Shown here piece by piece: positions 52,918 to 64,000 of a stretch of 64,000 bases of DNA. A program made the position numbers and the translations under genes. The stretch is from positions 19,764,527 through 19,828,526 of the forward strand of contig OX465588.1 of the NCBI GenBank assembly GCA_950022655.1, written 5' to 3'. This stretch comes from Alentia gelatinosa (taxonomy: Eukaryota; Annelida; Polychaeta; Phyllodocida; Polynoidae). Every line of letters begins with the position of its first letter. Positions within the stretch are counted from its first letter, which is position 1. Under the pieces are notes generated by a model that was not told where the DNA came from, made no database searches, and was given only the letters and a program-made list of their open reading frames with translations.

Positions 52918-55857
52918 TTTAAACCCTCGTCCTCAAGGACCCCACACTCTCTTACAGCTTATTTGTCTAACCGACGTTATAATTCACTTGAACGAGACTA
53001 ATCGTATGGGTTTCTCTACGAACAGGTGACAGCACTTATTTAATGTGAATGTTCTCCTAATATAGCACTCTGATCGGTGGAGTGATCTCAGGTGAATTTG
53101 TCCGCTACAAACCAACAAGGTTTAAATGGATTCCCCCAGCTTCTTTGCCTCACTGCTAAAATCAGCCTGTATCAAAACAGGATTCAAATTCTGTCTTAGG
53201 ACTATCTTCTTACTATGGTAAGCCCCTCATTTCCCCTCATCAGAATTAGTTCCTCTGCATCTTCATACTCTTCGTTCTCCTGTCAGTTAGCCCGACTGTT
53301 CTATCTCCATTAACCTATCTGTACATCCGTTCTTATCGACGTTAAGGTGTTCTCGGATATATCCTTCATCAATCTGTCTATTAGTATGTCAACCCCCAGC
53401 CCCCTTCTATAGACCTCCTCGTTCTTCTTTTCTATTAAATAGCAGAAGACATACCTTGCAATCGGTTCTCCTTCCATCCTTTATAGGTGACCCTGTCATT
53501 ACTCTACCATGCCTGTCCTATATTACTTTGTTCTTTATACCCTCCCCCTGCTCTAGTGGAATGTCCTATTGTCTCTCAAACTTTCTGCTTTTCCTTTCCA
53601 CTTCCCTTGGATGTCTTTATATCAATTTCATCGGTTCCATTCATCGGTCCAGCATTGGTCATGTCTCATTTGAGGGACTGTGCGAAATTCGAAATGTTTG
53701 CACTTATAAACTTCGAATTCATGTAGAATAAGTACCCTAATCTACATGCATGATTATCAGACAAGCATAGATTACTGATAGAGGAAGTACAATTCGACTG
53801 AATACTGGCTTTCTGAATGGCTCAATGACACATCCTGAAAGACTTATGAAAAATATAGCGGTCTTCCTTCCGTCTGCCCATCTAACCGTCAGCTGATCGA
53901 GCATTTGCATCCACTGTCTTTCACTGCTTTCCGCACCCTAATTTCCGTCCGGATATTTCTGACAATAACCCAGTCCATCTGCCAGTTTTACACATATTCT
54001 AGAGACATGAGATCCGAAATAATATAGAGCGCCGTCTGCACTCTCAATAAGTGGTCTGCGATAGCGAACAAGACAAAGATGGAATCATAATTGGAACAAA
54101 ATTATACTTAACTGAACACATTTTAGAGATCCTCACAAGACCATGAATTGTTATTCCTCTAAATTTTGTATATCCCTATCCCTTCCCAATTTAGCAGGCT
54201 GTCTTTGGATCTGTGCACCTGTCCGAGTTGTCTCCGCATGAATCATCCTTTTTTTCTGTCTGAATCTCTAGCCCTCTCACCATATGATTTATTCAAGGAT
54301 ACTCCCATAATTGCCAATCAAACCATATCCGTTTGTCTAAACCATCGCATAATCTCTGAGCCATTGTCTTGTGGTCACACATCATCCCAATGCCCCCCCC
54401 CCCGCCCTTACGCCCACCTCTGCTGCCTCGTTGTCTATGTATCTGTATCTTCCATCAACCATCTGTAGCCATGAACCGCCGCCACTTACACATATTTCTC
54501 TTCTAGTTAGTATCAGGCTGCAATCGTCCCGCGGGGCCACTAGAGGAAAACCCATCTTGTAAGCCGGAGGCATTTTAACGACTTGCTCTATTACAAGAAA
54601 TTGCCACAACCGTTATCAACAAGCTGCAAACATGTAGAGAAGCTATCCCTGAGGCGATGACGTCCTCATGCGGACTACATTGTAATGACTGATAGTGGCT
54701 CTGTTAATATGGCGAAGAAGAATGCGATATTGGGAGCTTGATGGATTGGATGAGGATGCGTGGCCTGCGGGTGGAGATCGGCCTGTGGCTGGAGAGCGAC
54801 GTGGCGTGAGAGCTGCTATCAATACAGTCATGTGAGGAGCCATGACAAATTACATTAACACTTTGAGCCATGGTCTATGCACTAGCCTGATGAGGAACCA
54901 TTGATACTTTGTGTCATGCAATATACATCGCCATGCAATACTGCAAAGGAATATCTGTATCATCAGAGAAAACGTATGAATGTGGTTAATCCAGTAGCAC
55001 CATTGCTTGCACTGTACTCTCCAACCAGACATGTTACAACGATTTCCTGTACCATGGCTTACATGCTAACGAATTGCCTTAACACTTTTGGTCAAAGTGT
55101 ATGTATTATAGTAAGCCAAACAGTAAAAATACTTTGTGTCATCGAATATGTTCAGCTCTGCCAAAATATATGAATACTTACGCTTGTGTCAAAGCCTACA
55201 TGCAGACTCATCAAAATGATCAATGTTTGTGCTATGGCATAGACACAATCCTATAGAAATGTAGTGACACATGGTAAACTTTGTTTCTTGTTTTTATAAC
55301 CAGGTTCCTGGATTCGACTACTACTGTTTGATAGCGTGATGGATCAAGAACGTTATGGGGATGTTTCGAAAGAGGATACTTAACTAAGGAAAACGAACTA
55401 CTGCGCAGTTTGTTAAACATTTATAGCCCATTTTGTATCGCTCGTTACCAATATTTATTGACATTAGTTCACGAGTAAGCATAATCCTGGCGAGCAGCTC
55501 ACCAATGCACTATCAACCTCTTCAGAAAAGAGGGAGTTTGATCGCCTTTGGCAAAGAGTCAAACATTGCAGACCAGACAATGGGGAAGCAATTCACACTA
55601 TTGTAATGCTTTCAGATTAACATAAAGAAAGGTAATATACTATTTCTAAACGGGAAACAATCATCTGTTGCTTTTGGAAGGGGAAATATGGTATTCATTC
55701 GGTCCCAATCATTTCAACATAAAGCTTAACTTTGGGTTGTGATTTAATGATAATTAGAGAGTGTCGAAAATGCCTAGCCTATGTTCTCGATGATCAGAAC
55801 AGTTTGTCATAGTCCAGTTAATACCTGGCCACCACCCGGATATCTATACTCAAACAA
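52918..55857. other. Intronic sequence, no exon recognised
   Basis: C/T-rich diverged satellite sequence occupies parts of 53.2-53.7 and 54.1-54.5 kb. The open frames there are low-complexity Ser/Pro/Leu. Nothing else is assignable. Confidence 0.4.
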
Positions 55858-56842
55858 GGATGAAGTTCATGTTACAGAGGCTTGTTTCTCGATGCACACA
55901 AGGCATAGCCGTTTCAAATTGTCTGAGGACCTTTGTCTGGGGTCGGATAACAAGAAACAGGGAAAGGTTGGGCCGAGTGCAAGTTAATTTTGGGGTGAGT
56001 CAGGGGTTTGTGCGTGGGATGCTGCTCTTCGATCTATATGTTAACGATATGTGTGATAGTATAGCTGGTTGTAAGTCACTGCAACATGCAGATGACTTGG
56101 CTGTTTACGTGACTGGTTCTCGAGAGGATTCTTCCAGAGATTCTGCACTTCGGTATTTACCATGTTCTAGATTTGTGTGATAGTGACGCGGTTACAATCA
56201 ATGGCCGGGAAACAAAAGTGTGTTGGTTCACAACCCAGCCGAGACCCAAAAGGTTAGATCCTTTGAGTATAATCTAATTTGGTAAGTATATCCCGTTTGT
56301 GAGCATCTTTACGTATTTAGGAGTTTCCTGGATAACCAACTGGACCATATGTATTCATAGTTATTAGTTCTATGTTATAGTTAATTATATCAATGTTAGG
56401 GGGCGCTAACCGGACCCGCCAGTGGGGGTCGCTACCAGCATCCCAAGCCACCCGGTTCGGTCACTCCGCAGCCGATGGGCTCTCAGGTCACACGTATAGC
56501 CTGCGTGCTAAAGGTTTTCCCCCGTTTTTCATTGTTAACTAGGTAACCAGGAGGAGGGCCAAGCGTCCATTCTTCAACAGAAGAATTGTTTAGTTCTGGA
56601 TGTGGGCAGAAGCATTTACTGCCTTTTGGGCGTTATCGTAAGAACCTTATACCACATGTATTTATAGGTTCCGGAGCCGGAAAATATGAAAAATCGGATA
56701 CAAAGAACTATATCAGACGTGAAAATGAACTTCCATGATCGGGATTTTAAGAGCATGGCATAAAGAAAATCACCAAAGTATAGAGGCATGGAACAACCTG
56801 CCATCCAGGGTACAGGCAGCTTCTACAATTAACATGTGTTAA
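55858..56842 (+). pseudogene. Non-LTR retrotransposon reverse-transcriptase relic (interrupted)
   Basis: The translation shows reverse-transcriptase blocks in order. GVSQGFVRGMLLFDLYVNDM stands for the usual GVPQGSVLGPLLFLLYINDL. CKSLQHADDLAVYVTG is the catalytic box, with YADD changed to HADD. INGRETKVCWF and then FTYLGVSWI (about 56310-56340) follow. Near 56795 comes EAWNNLPSRVQAASTIN, the WNxLP tail typical of Jockey/CR1-like ORF2 C-termini, with a stop at 56840-56842. Frameshifts and stops lie between the blocks, and a GC-rich foreign-looking segment (about 56396-56600) sits in the middle. It is dead and inserted in the receptor intron in the opposite orientation. Confidence 0.85.
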
Positions 56843-57787
56843 GGTAGTGATTGCTTCCGTGTGAGGGTGTTAAGATTAACTAGCTCTGTTGATATCAGAA
56901 AAAAGTTTTTTTACCTGTTGTTTCTGTATTCCTTTTCAACCATAATCATATTTGTCATAACTTATTTGCATTCCGTCATCGTGGAACACTGGTTGTTCCT
57001 TTTATCCAACTATACTCTGATAAGTGACTCTTTGATACTATCTAACAGACCATTTACGTGAAGAACTGCATGATTCTACTCTACAGAAATGAATGAACAA
57101 AGAAAGAATAACATTTGGTCATATGAATGACTTGATATGTGAGGGATTTCTTGTAGATTTTGTAAAATCAAATTAGGAATGATAACAACATTTGGATAAA
57201 CAGCTAAATCAACTGAATGACATTGTTTGAGTGTTACCCCTTAATGAACCATACCTCGTAAGACCCAGTCGACCGTGCGCGTAGATGGGATTTAACATAC
57301 ACCAATATTGTTGAAACGGATTCTTGACGATATCCATATTTCATTCAAAATATCAGCATACTGGCTGCACCGACTAGCTTCATAAATGACCCGTTTAGAT
57401 AGCAGCAGTCCATTAAATTATTCACAGGCAGGGGAGACGGTATACGATGTGAAGACAAGCAGTATACGGATAATGAAAAGGAATCTTTCGACAAAAGACT
57501 TTTTTTTTAAATGATAACATGAGATTCATGGGTTCATGAGAGATCTGGGGTCTGTTGAATAAATTATGCCTATGAAAGCACTGGTCACAAGGAGAGACCC
57601 GTCGGTCGCTATGACAGACCTAGCTAACGGAAGGTCATCCAAAAATATTGAATAAAGTTGACCCACGTCATGCTTGGGTCTTCATGTCCGAGCCTAAATT
57701 ATTCAACAGGCCCCTGGTAATTGAAGAATGGTGTTTATTAATATCAATAATTTGGAATAACAGAGGAATGGTTGCATCTGTACTTAC
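56843..57787. other. Intronic sequence before the 45-bp exon
   Basis: AT-rich with no recognised feature. A short plus-strand open frame at 57648-57851 is the antisense shadow of the 45-bp exon. Confidence 0.45.
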
Positions 57788-57832
57788 TGTGATGACAAGA
57801 CCTGTAGTTGTGAGGACTTGGCTTCGTTCATC
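57788..57832 (-). CDS. nAChR subunit, 45-bp exon
   Basis: The acceptor CTGTCTTCCAG and donor GTAAGTA bracket exactly 15 codons, DERSQVLTTTGLVIT. This is the nAChR segment usually written D-E-[KR]-[NS]-Q-x-L-T-T-x, immediately before loop D. Exon 3 of vertebrate nAChR genes is also 45 bp and in the same phase (0/0). It joins in frame to DWVDD of the 110-bp exon. This is the most upstream receptor exon found. The preceding exon, carrying the signal peptide and first beta strands, was not identified up to 64000. Confidence 0.92.
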
Positions 57833-59082
57833 CTGGAAGACAGAAAAGTAAATATATTCACATAATAAGTTATGTTGAATACAACTTTCATATTAGATGG
57901 CACTACAATTATGAGGTTTTCAGGCAGGTAAATGTCCGGGGGTCATAGAGCTAGAGAGGAAAAGGACCATCGGGGTTCTAGGCTGGTGTCCAGTGTATGA
58001 CTATTGGGTAAAACCCCTGACATCGTTACAAGCCCCATTTAATGGTACTTCGGATTCACAGGAATAATTCCGTATGATTCGTAGCTTCGAACATGATGAA
58101 CAACCCGAGTAATTGTAGCTGAACGGAAAACATGAATTAATCATGAAATCAAGATATCACTTTCGCAAATCCGAATCTCACAGCTGGAGATTATTTTCGT
58201 TTTGATTGATTATAGAAAGCAAAAGATATAGACATTTGGCCGAGCCGTATTTGCATTACTTGAAGTCCTCCCCCGGGAACAATTAGAAATGAAGAGAAGT
58301 GCCAGAAATAAAGATCTATCTGAACCTAGTCAGCGTTTCTGAGATAATCACTCAGACAATTATGGTCCGTTGCGGGTGTGACAAAGTAGAGGGGTTGTGT
58401 GACGCGAAGATAAGGGTAAGGATGAAAATGGACACTTTCAGGGCCATCTCATAACAACTTAGTACGCTCTGTTTCATTAACTCGTACCATCAAGAGCAAT
58501 CTTTGACCATGCAGGCATTAGTAAAGCGGTGGGAAATGTATCCTAATTGTTCAGTTATACTCCAAGAGAGAAGTTTCAGCTTGATCGTAACCAGCAGATC
58601 GGTCGTTTGTGAAATAGGCTAAATAGGTGCAAAATCCAATAGGCCTTCTTGACGAGTGTTAACTATCAAATTGAATCACACATCGGATTTTCATAATATG
58701 CTATCGGTTATTGATATTCATTAGTGGATCGAATCAAATAATGGCCTGATAAAATGGGTCCATACAAAATCCCATACATTTTTATTAAATGCAGGACCTT
58801 CATGATTTGGCAAATGCTTTAGAACAGAATACTTTCCGGAATACGCAATCCGATCTGTCCGACATAGACCCATATAGAACTGTATTAAACCCTTTAAACA
58901 CGAGTGAGGAGTACCTTGAATTCCTTCTTGGTTAACTTGGAGTTTGACATCAACCCAATATTCACTAAGTCGAGATGTTCAATGTAAACAAAAGATAAAG
59001 AGTTGCTAAATATCAAACAACGTCGATTAAATAATTATCAAATATATCCCTCATGGACAGATGACAATGATAATTTACTGAT
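57833..59082. other. Upstream intron or intergenic sequence
   Basis: I looked for a phase-0 donor after a typical first-strand receptor sequence on the minus strand and did not find a convincing one. A candidate near 58920-59020 was rejected. No gene is recognised. Confidence 0.4.
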
Positions 59083-59285
59083 AATGGTGTGGTTATAGAA
59101 CAGTATGGTGTGGGTATAGGACAGAGTGAGGTGTGGTTATAGGACAGTGTGATGTCATTACAGGACAGTATGGTGTGGGTAAAGGACATAGTATGGTGTG
59201 GATATATCATAGAGTGTGGTATGGTTGTAGGACAAAATGTGGTGTGGTTATAAGATAGAATATGTTATGGTGTAGTTATTCATTT
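59083..59285. repeat. Degenerate minisatellite, about 18-22 bp unit
   Basis: Repeated words of the type GGACAGTATGGTGTGGTTATA occur about nine times with variation. The minus-strand His/Ser/Thr/Ile-rich frame (59013-59210) is explained by the repeat. Confidence 0.8.
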
Positions 59286-60846
59286 GCTACTTGTTCCTTC
59301 AGTAATCCCCTGAGGGTTTTTAACTACGTGGTCCTAGCAGAGGTATGGCTGTAGGAGAGGCCCTAGTTGAAAAAGACATGTCTTAGGTTGTTTACACCTA
59401 GGAACATTTCTAGTTAATTCTGATTGGCTCACACACCAAATATCAACGTGGTAATCCAAGATATTGAACTATTTTCACATTTTATTATCTTGTTCTATCA
59501 TACTTTTCCAGGATAGTTCCTGACAAGGATTATCTTACATTTAACCCCTCAGTCTCTTAGGACATCTCCTATAGATATACTCTACAGATATACATAGTTA
59601 AACGCCCCTAGGCTATAGGCTTAAGTTTGAACACCTATTCTGGTATCTAGGACACCTGTTATTGGATTGAAGTTCATAACCCATGCATTTCAGGGCTACA
59701 AGTTTAATCTAGGACACCTTATTTAGTTCCCTCTGCTAAGACACTTCTTGGTAGGCCTAGGAGAGTCAGGGAAGATGTGGATTGATCTTATTCAACACTT
59801 AATGGTCGTCAATGGTCGTCTACTAGGAGGGTCTGGGGAAGGACTTTCCATGTTATTCAACGAAAACCCTCCTATAAGGTGTCCTTGGACTCCAATTTTA
59901 TTTGGACAAAATTATCCAATGAGGCCTATTTGTTAAAGGGGAATGGTCTTCTTTCCTAAAATACATCTTGGCTTGCTGGCATGATTCTAGGAGGATTCTT
60001 CCGCTAGGACCAACACTTTTTCGACGGGGCCCAGAGGACTACCGGTTCTATTCATACCGGCAGGAAATTACAACTCCCAAATATCTTTATTCATTTGCTA
60101 CAGACTATTAGGAGCAAAGTTCGCAAACTTGGAACTAAATTCATCAGATTCATGGAGTGCTTTAATCTTCTCGACTCAAGTTTTCCCCAATTTGCCAACG
60201 GCCAGGGACCATTATTCACTTCAGTGGAGTTGCATGGGTCCCTCCGGCGTCTTTTCAACTTGATGAAAGTAAAACAACACTCAGCAGATGAGAGGAGGTT
60301 TGATTACTTACATTCCTTTATTTCAATCTAGAGCCGTGCCGTATCTGCTCATACTGTAGATTCTGAGGTAGCACAATCACTACATTCTACATCCCTATCA
60401 GCGTTTTTTGTTACCTGTGTGCTCTTGTGTATGTGATCTGTGATTATCTACATAGGATTATACTAGCTAAAAGTAAATATTATCGTCTACGAACCATAAT
60501 AAGATGCCTCTGGGATAATATTAATGCACCCGCGGAAATATTCGATACATACACAGAGTTTTGCAGTGATGTAACAACATTATCACGTTCTGGGAAGAAA
60601 AAAAAACATGCTTGGCTATTTTTCTGACCGTGTCTTGTCGGCACTGAAAAGTATTGCTTGGAAAATGATTGGTCTTGAGCAGAGTGGAAATAGGCTCTTT
60701 ATACCCTCCCGTCTAGCTCTAGCATAAATAAAAAGTTCAAAGAAATACAAAAATATTAGTAGTCGTGTGATTAAAAGTAGAAGCCTAGACCCACTATATA
60801 CGGCATATAGCCTATGATCCATGGGCGCCGCCATGACGCCCCCCGA
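59286..60846. other. Non-coding stretch without a supported gene
   Basis: Recurrent TAGGACAC/TAGGACATC words at 59550-59720 suggest an old tandem repeat. Open frames at 60095-60331 and 60427-60627 are unrecognised. Confidence 0.4.
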
Positions 60847-60908
60847 GTAGGTGTTCTTCACTAAAGGAGGTGAAAAAGTAGGTGTTCTTCACTAAAGGAG
60901 GTGCAAAA
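60847..60908 (+). repeat. 31-bp tandem duplication
   Basis: Two adjacent, nearly identical 31-bp units start at 60847 and 60878, each containing GGTGTTCTTCACTAAAGGAG. Confidence 0.95.
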
Positions 60909-63900
60909 GAAGTGAGTGATAATTGAGAAATGTCACTTTTCTTGCCTAGCTTACATATGTAAATAAAGTGTTCCATGTGAAAAACACCATGTCCTGGGTT
61001 TTAGCATTATATCTTCCTGCTCTGGGATCGGTGTAGAGAGTCAAAGGAACCTTGGTAAAACCCTTAGAGGCAGCGGAATTTTGTAAGAACAAAGAGCCAA
61101 AATGCAGGTTTTGTCCCCCGACCACCTAGTGACTGCTTCATGAACTAACAATGGCTCTGTCCCCTATAGGTCAGATCTTGCACCCCACACCCTGATACGA
61201 TATTTGATATCAATGATGAATGTTATTCCAACAATAAATGTCTTTGAAAAAAATTAATTGTTAATGTGTGTTGGAATGATGTCCTCGAGACATTATCATA
61301 TCTTCAGCATACCTGTAAACTTGATACAAGGCAGACCCTATAGCACCTATAGACCCTATTATCACTACCGAGAATTATCCACAAAACATCATGGAGTACG
61401 AGACAATGAAGACAGATGCAAATATGAACAGCATCCAAAGAAATACATAATGCTAGACTAGCCGATATGACAATAACTGTAATGCGAGTGAGAATTGCAA
61501 ACAGGTATGATTTATTGCAAATGCTCGGAGTGAAAGTACCTTTGTGTTATTTAGATCAACCAAACATTTAGTTGGGATAGTAGCCCTCTGATCCTAGTTA
61601 TAGCCACCCTCTTTCTACTTCCCAATGAATGCATTCTAGAGAGGTGAGGAGGAGTGGAAGTAGATAGCATGAGTGTATCATAGAACTTCACATCAAGCTC
61701 TATACCTTCTTTACTTTACCAAAGGGGATATTTCCAAAATCCTCTGCAAATACAGCACATAAGGTTCTAGTGAATATATTTCTAAATACTGGTCAGGATC
61801 CTCACTTTTTATGTTGAATAGGTGACTCAGGCGAAAACACAAGTGCAATGAATTGGAGAAAAGAAAATTAAGGATATCACCATTTAATATGATATATCAT
61901 TGATAAATATATATATATATAATTACTCTTCCCTCCAAATGCCAATTAACTTTTAAGTTCTGATCTAGCTAACAAGTTGTAAGGTTAGTCAGAACTGATG
62001 AAAGGGAATTAACGAGAATATGATGAATCCAAGTAGGAAAAGGTCATCCCCGGCGAGCCCTCTTATAAGGTCATAGGCTTTATAGCAGACATTGCCGAAT
62101 ACTTGAAAAGTAATGTCTAAATAAAACAATGATCTATGCACATTGCGACAGAGGTGCATTATATAGTCATAACACACTGCTCTGTTGTTGTTAAAATCTG
62201 TTGTTCTTAAAAGAAACTCTGTATTGCTCTCCTCGGAGACCACACAGCGAGGTTCCCAGCATAACGTCAACTTTTTCTATATCTTTGAGATGACTTATAA
62301 AGTATTCTGGCCGTTGAATAGGTCATATGATATGATAAAGTCACCTATACGGGACTTGGCCTCTTAAACCTCCGGAAGGCGGTCTGCGTAGATTCCCGCT
62401 TGGTGGCCGAGCTTAGCAAGGCCTGTGAGGGGAAGGCGTGCTATTTTCTAATGCATTTGGCGCGGAGTTTATGGGGAAATTATACTGTCATATTAAGCCA
62501 AGTTCCTCTGCTGTTTCCTTCTAGAATCATTTATCATATACAGGGCTGCTTCTCCGATGAAAAAAAGTGGAGCCCGTTTAGAAATTATGCTGTATCAGGG
62601 GAAAAGGTAGTCACTTGTATATCTGAGTATAGATTTTTTATCTTGTCTAAATTACCTTATTGTGCTTTATCTATGGATGGCTGGATGGCTGGAGATTGAG
62701 AGAAAACGTCTGAATGCGTTCAATCCAATAGCACCTTTCTATGGAATATACATATATTTGTCTCTGATAACGATACATCTGTTGCAACTTGAGGTTGGTC
62801 ATGGTTTTGAAAAAGTTTATTTCTATCCATAAAATTAATCTGAATTGATAATGTACTTGTATTGTTACTGATCTTTAATTGGAATATTAGAACCGTAGAT
62901 AATCATTGTAAAATGTTATAGAAGCAACATCCAATACAATGATAGTCAACCCACTGCACCTGTCTATCAAATGAAGGTCTAACCTTCTATAACGTCTTGT
63001 TGATAACGTTCCCCACCCTTCACTTTCAATTCATACTTTTGTTTTCCATATACGTTGCTCTCTGTACATTACTTTTACTACATCTTTAAGTTCCCGTCTC
63101 TGTTACCTGTCTGAAGAGATTGCTATATTTCATTGAGCTTTCACCTTCTATTCCGATCCCAATTTACAGCACACCATTTGAAATACACGATTCGTCACCT
63201 TTCTTGTCGACCACTGCACGTATTCATCCTGCCGCCACCCGCCACTTATGACCAATCGTATTACAACCACCACATCGCCACCCACCACCAGCTACCCGCT
63301 ACTCTCCACATCTCTTTTATTTTTTTCCAGATCTATCTATGGTGCTCATGTGTCTAACTGAATTAACACCAAAGCGAATTGCCACTGCCCATGACCCGAC
63401 ACCTGGGGGTCGTTTTATTTTCTGCCCGAGGAGACTTGAAATGCCCAAGGAGAGGTCGTGCGAGGGTTTGGGTTTGATAATTCAATGTATCCTCGGGAAG
63501 GAGAGTTGTAGCTCATGATGTGCGACCTCTCGTCCATTTGCGTTTTATTTTTTATCCTCGGGCGGGGAGACCTCATGAAAAGTGTCCTGCAGCTCTCCTA
63601 GGGGGCGACACCTCTAGGGGTATCGTGGGTGATTCAAAATAACAAATCTAAAGCTCTTTAATTCATTTGAACTATCGGAAATATATTTATCATGATTTTA
63701 ATAAAAACTGGAGGTCTCAGATGGAGAATTACTGTCCCATACACTTAGATTTACATACATTCATAAATAATGAAATGAGTTCCCAAAAATACCACTATGT
63801 GTCACCAAAGCGCTGACTAAAAAAAGAGTCATTAGCAACCAATAGGAGACCAGTAAACAAGTGAATCTGGCCAATAGGAAAGACTGGTTATGAGACCTCG

Positions 63901-64000
63901 TTCAAGTCTCCTCCAAACTCTCCTACAGGCCTATTTTGTCCTGGGCTTCTCTCCAATGAAAAAGATTTCTCTACCTACGGACGACAGGGTAAATCGAACG
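60909..64000. other. Non-coding end of window
   Basis: A 93-codon minus-strand frame at 61989-62270 has a hydrophobic tail but no recognised domain. Near 63405-63590 the words CGTTTTATTTT and CCTCGGG/CCCGAGG recur around a GACCTCTC/GAGAGGTC inverted pair, perhaps a small element. No receptor exon was recognised. Confidence 0.35.

Larger units (their letters stand above)
49798..57787 (-). other. nAChR intron, about 8 kb
   Basis: The donor is GTAAGT (57787 downward) and the acceptor GCAG (49798-49800). It separates the 45-bp and 110-bp exons. It is packed with repeats: the 10-bp minisatellite, two family X TIR elements, a hairpin, a pyrimidine-rich satellite and a dead LINE. No further receptor exon was recognised inside it. 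Confidence 0.8.

Noticed and set aside
51142..54562. Ser/Pro/Leu-rich plus-strand frames
   Set aside because: They follow the C/T-rich degenerate satellite and have no domain.
58905..59025. Minus-strand stretch reading FVYIEHLDLVNIGLMSNSKL, considered as the missing receptor exon before the 45-bp exon
   Set aside because: The first-strand pattern is only loosely similar, the only phase-compatible donors (GTACTC, GTGAAT) are weak, and the residue spacing to DERSQ does not fit the family.
61989..62270. 93-codon minus-strand frame with a hydrophobic C-terminal tail
   Set aside because: No recognisable domain and no splice context linking it to the receptor.

Overview
This window reads as eukaryotic, intron-rich animal DNA. 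It is AT-rich, with small GT-AG-bounded exons separated by kilobases of non-coding sequence, many foldback/MITE-like elements, decayed non-LTR retrotransposons, microsatellites and minisatellites. I saw no operons, Shine-Dalgarno-type gene packing, CRISPR array, tRNA or rRNA. The style of the one clear gene (a divergent nicotinic-receptor subunit) and the abundance of short foldback elements suggest a lophotrochozoan, most likely a mollusc. That taxonomic guess is inference.

The one well-supported gene lies on the minus strand between about 57.8 kb and 38.15 kb. It is a nicotinic acetylcholine receptor (nAChR) alpha-type subunit, a Cys-loop pentameric ligand-gated ion channel. Four exons are visible: 45 bp (57788-57832), 110 bp (49688-49797), 539 bp (47647-48185) and a terminal coding exon (38154-38644). 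All junctions are GT-AG and the reading frame is kept across every one. The 45-bp and 110-bp exons have the same sizes as exons 3 and 4 of vertebrate nAChR genes. Together they encode about 394 residues: most of the ligand-binding domain, the Cys-loop, the vicinal Cys pair of loop C, TM1 to TM4, and the stop. The signal-peptide and first N-terminal exons were not found and may lie upstream, beyond 64000. Two tyrosines of the acetylcholine aromatic box appear to be replaced.

Region by region: 1-38 kb holds no confidently assigned gene. It has one plausible terminal coding exon (11023-11241, plus strand), GC-rich patches, a tandem-repeat element (12.96-13.68 kb), a LINE relic (24.1-24.7 kb), a (TA)n tract (22.94-23.07 kb), and a cluster of foldback or TIR elements at 26.8-29.5 kb. 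From 38 to 58 kb is the nAChR gene. Its introns carry a duplicated 146-bp block, a GC-rich island, a hairpin element, a 10-bp minisatellite, two copies of a TIR element whose third copy is at 20.4 kb, a pyrimidine-rich degenerate satellite, and another LINE relic (55.9-56.8 kb). From 58 to 64 kb are intergenic or upstream-intron sequence and minor tandem repeats.

I found no evidence for a new multi-gene system. The items most worth a second look are the altered ligand pocket of the receptor and the several families of non-autonomous TIR/foldback elements.
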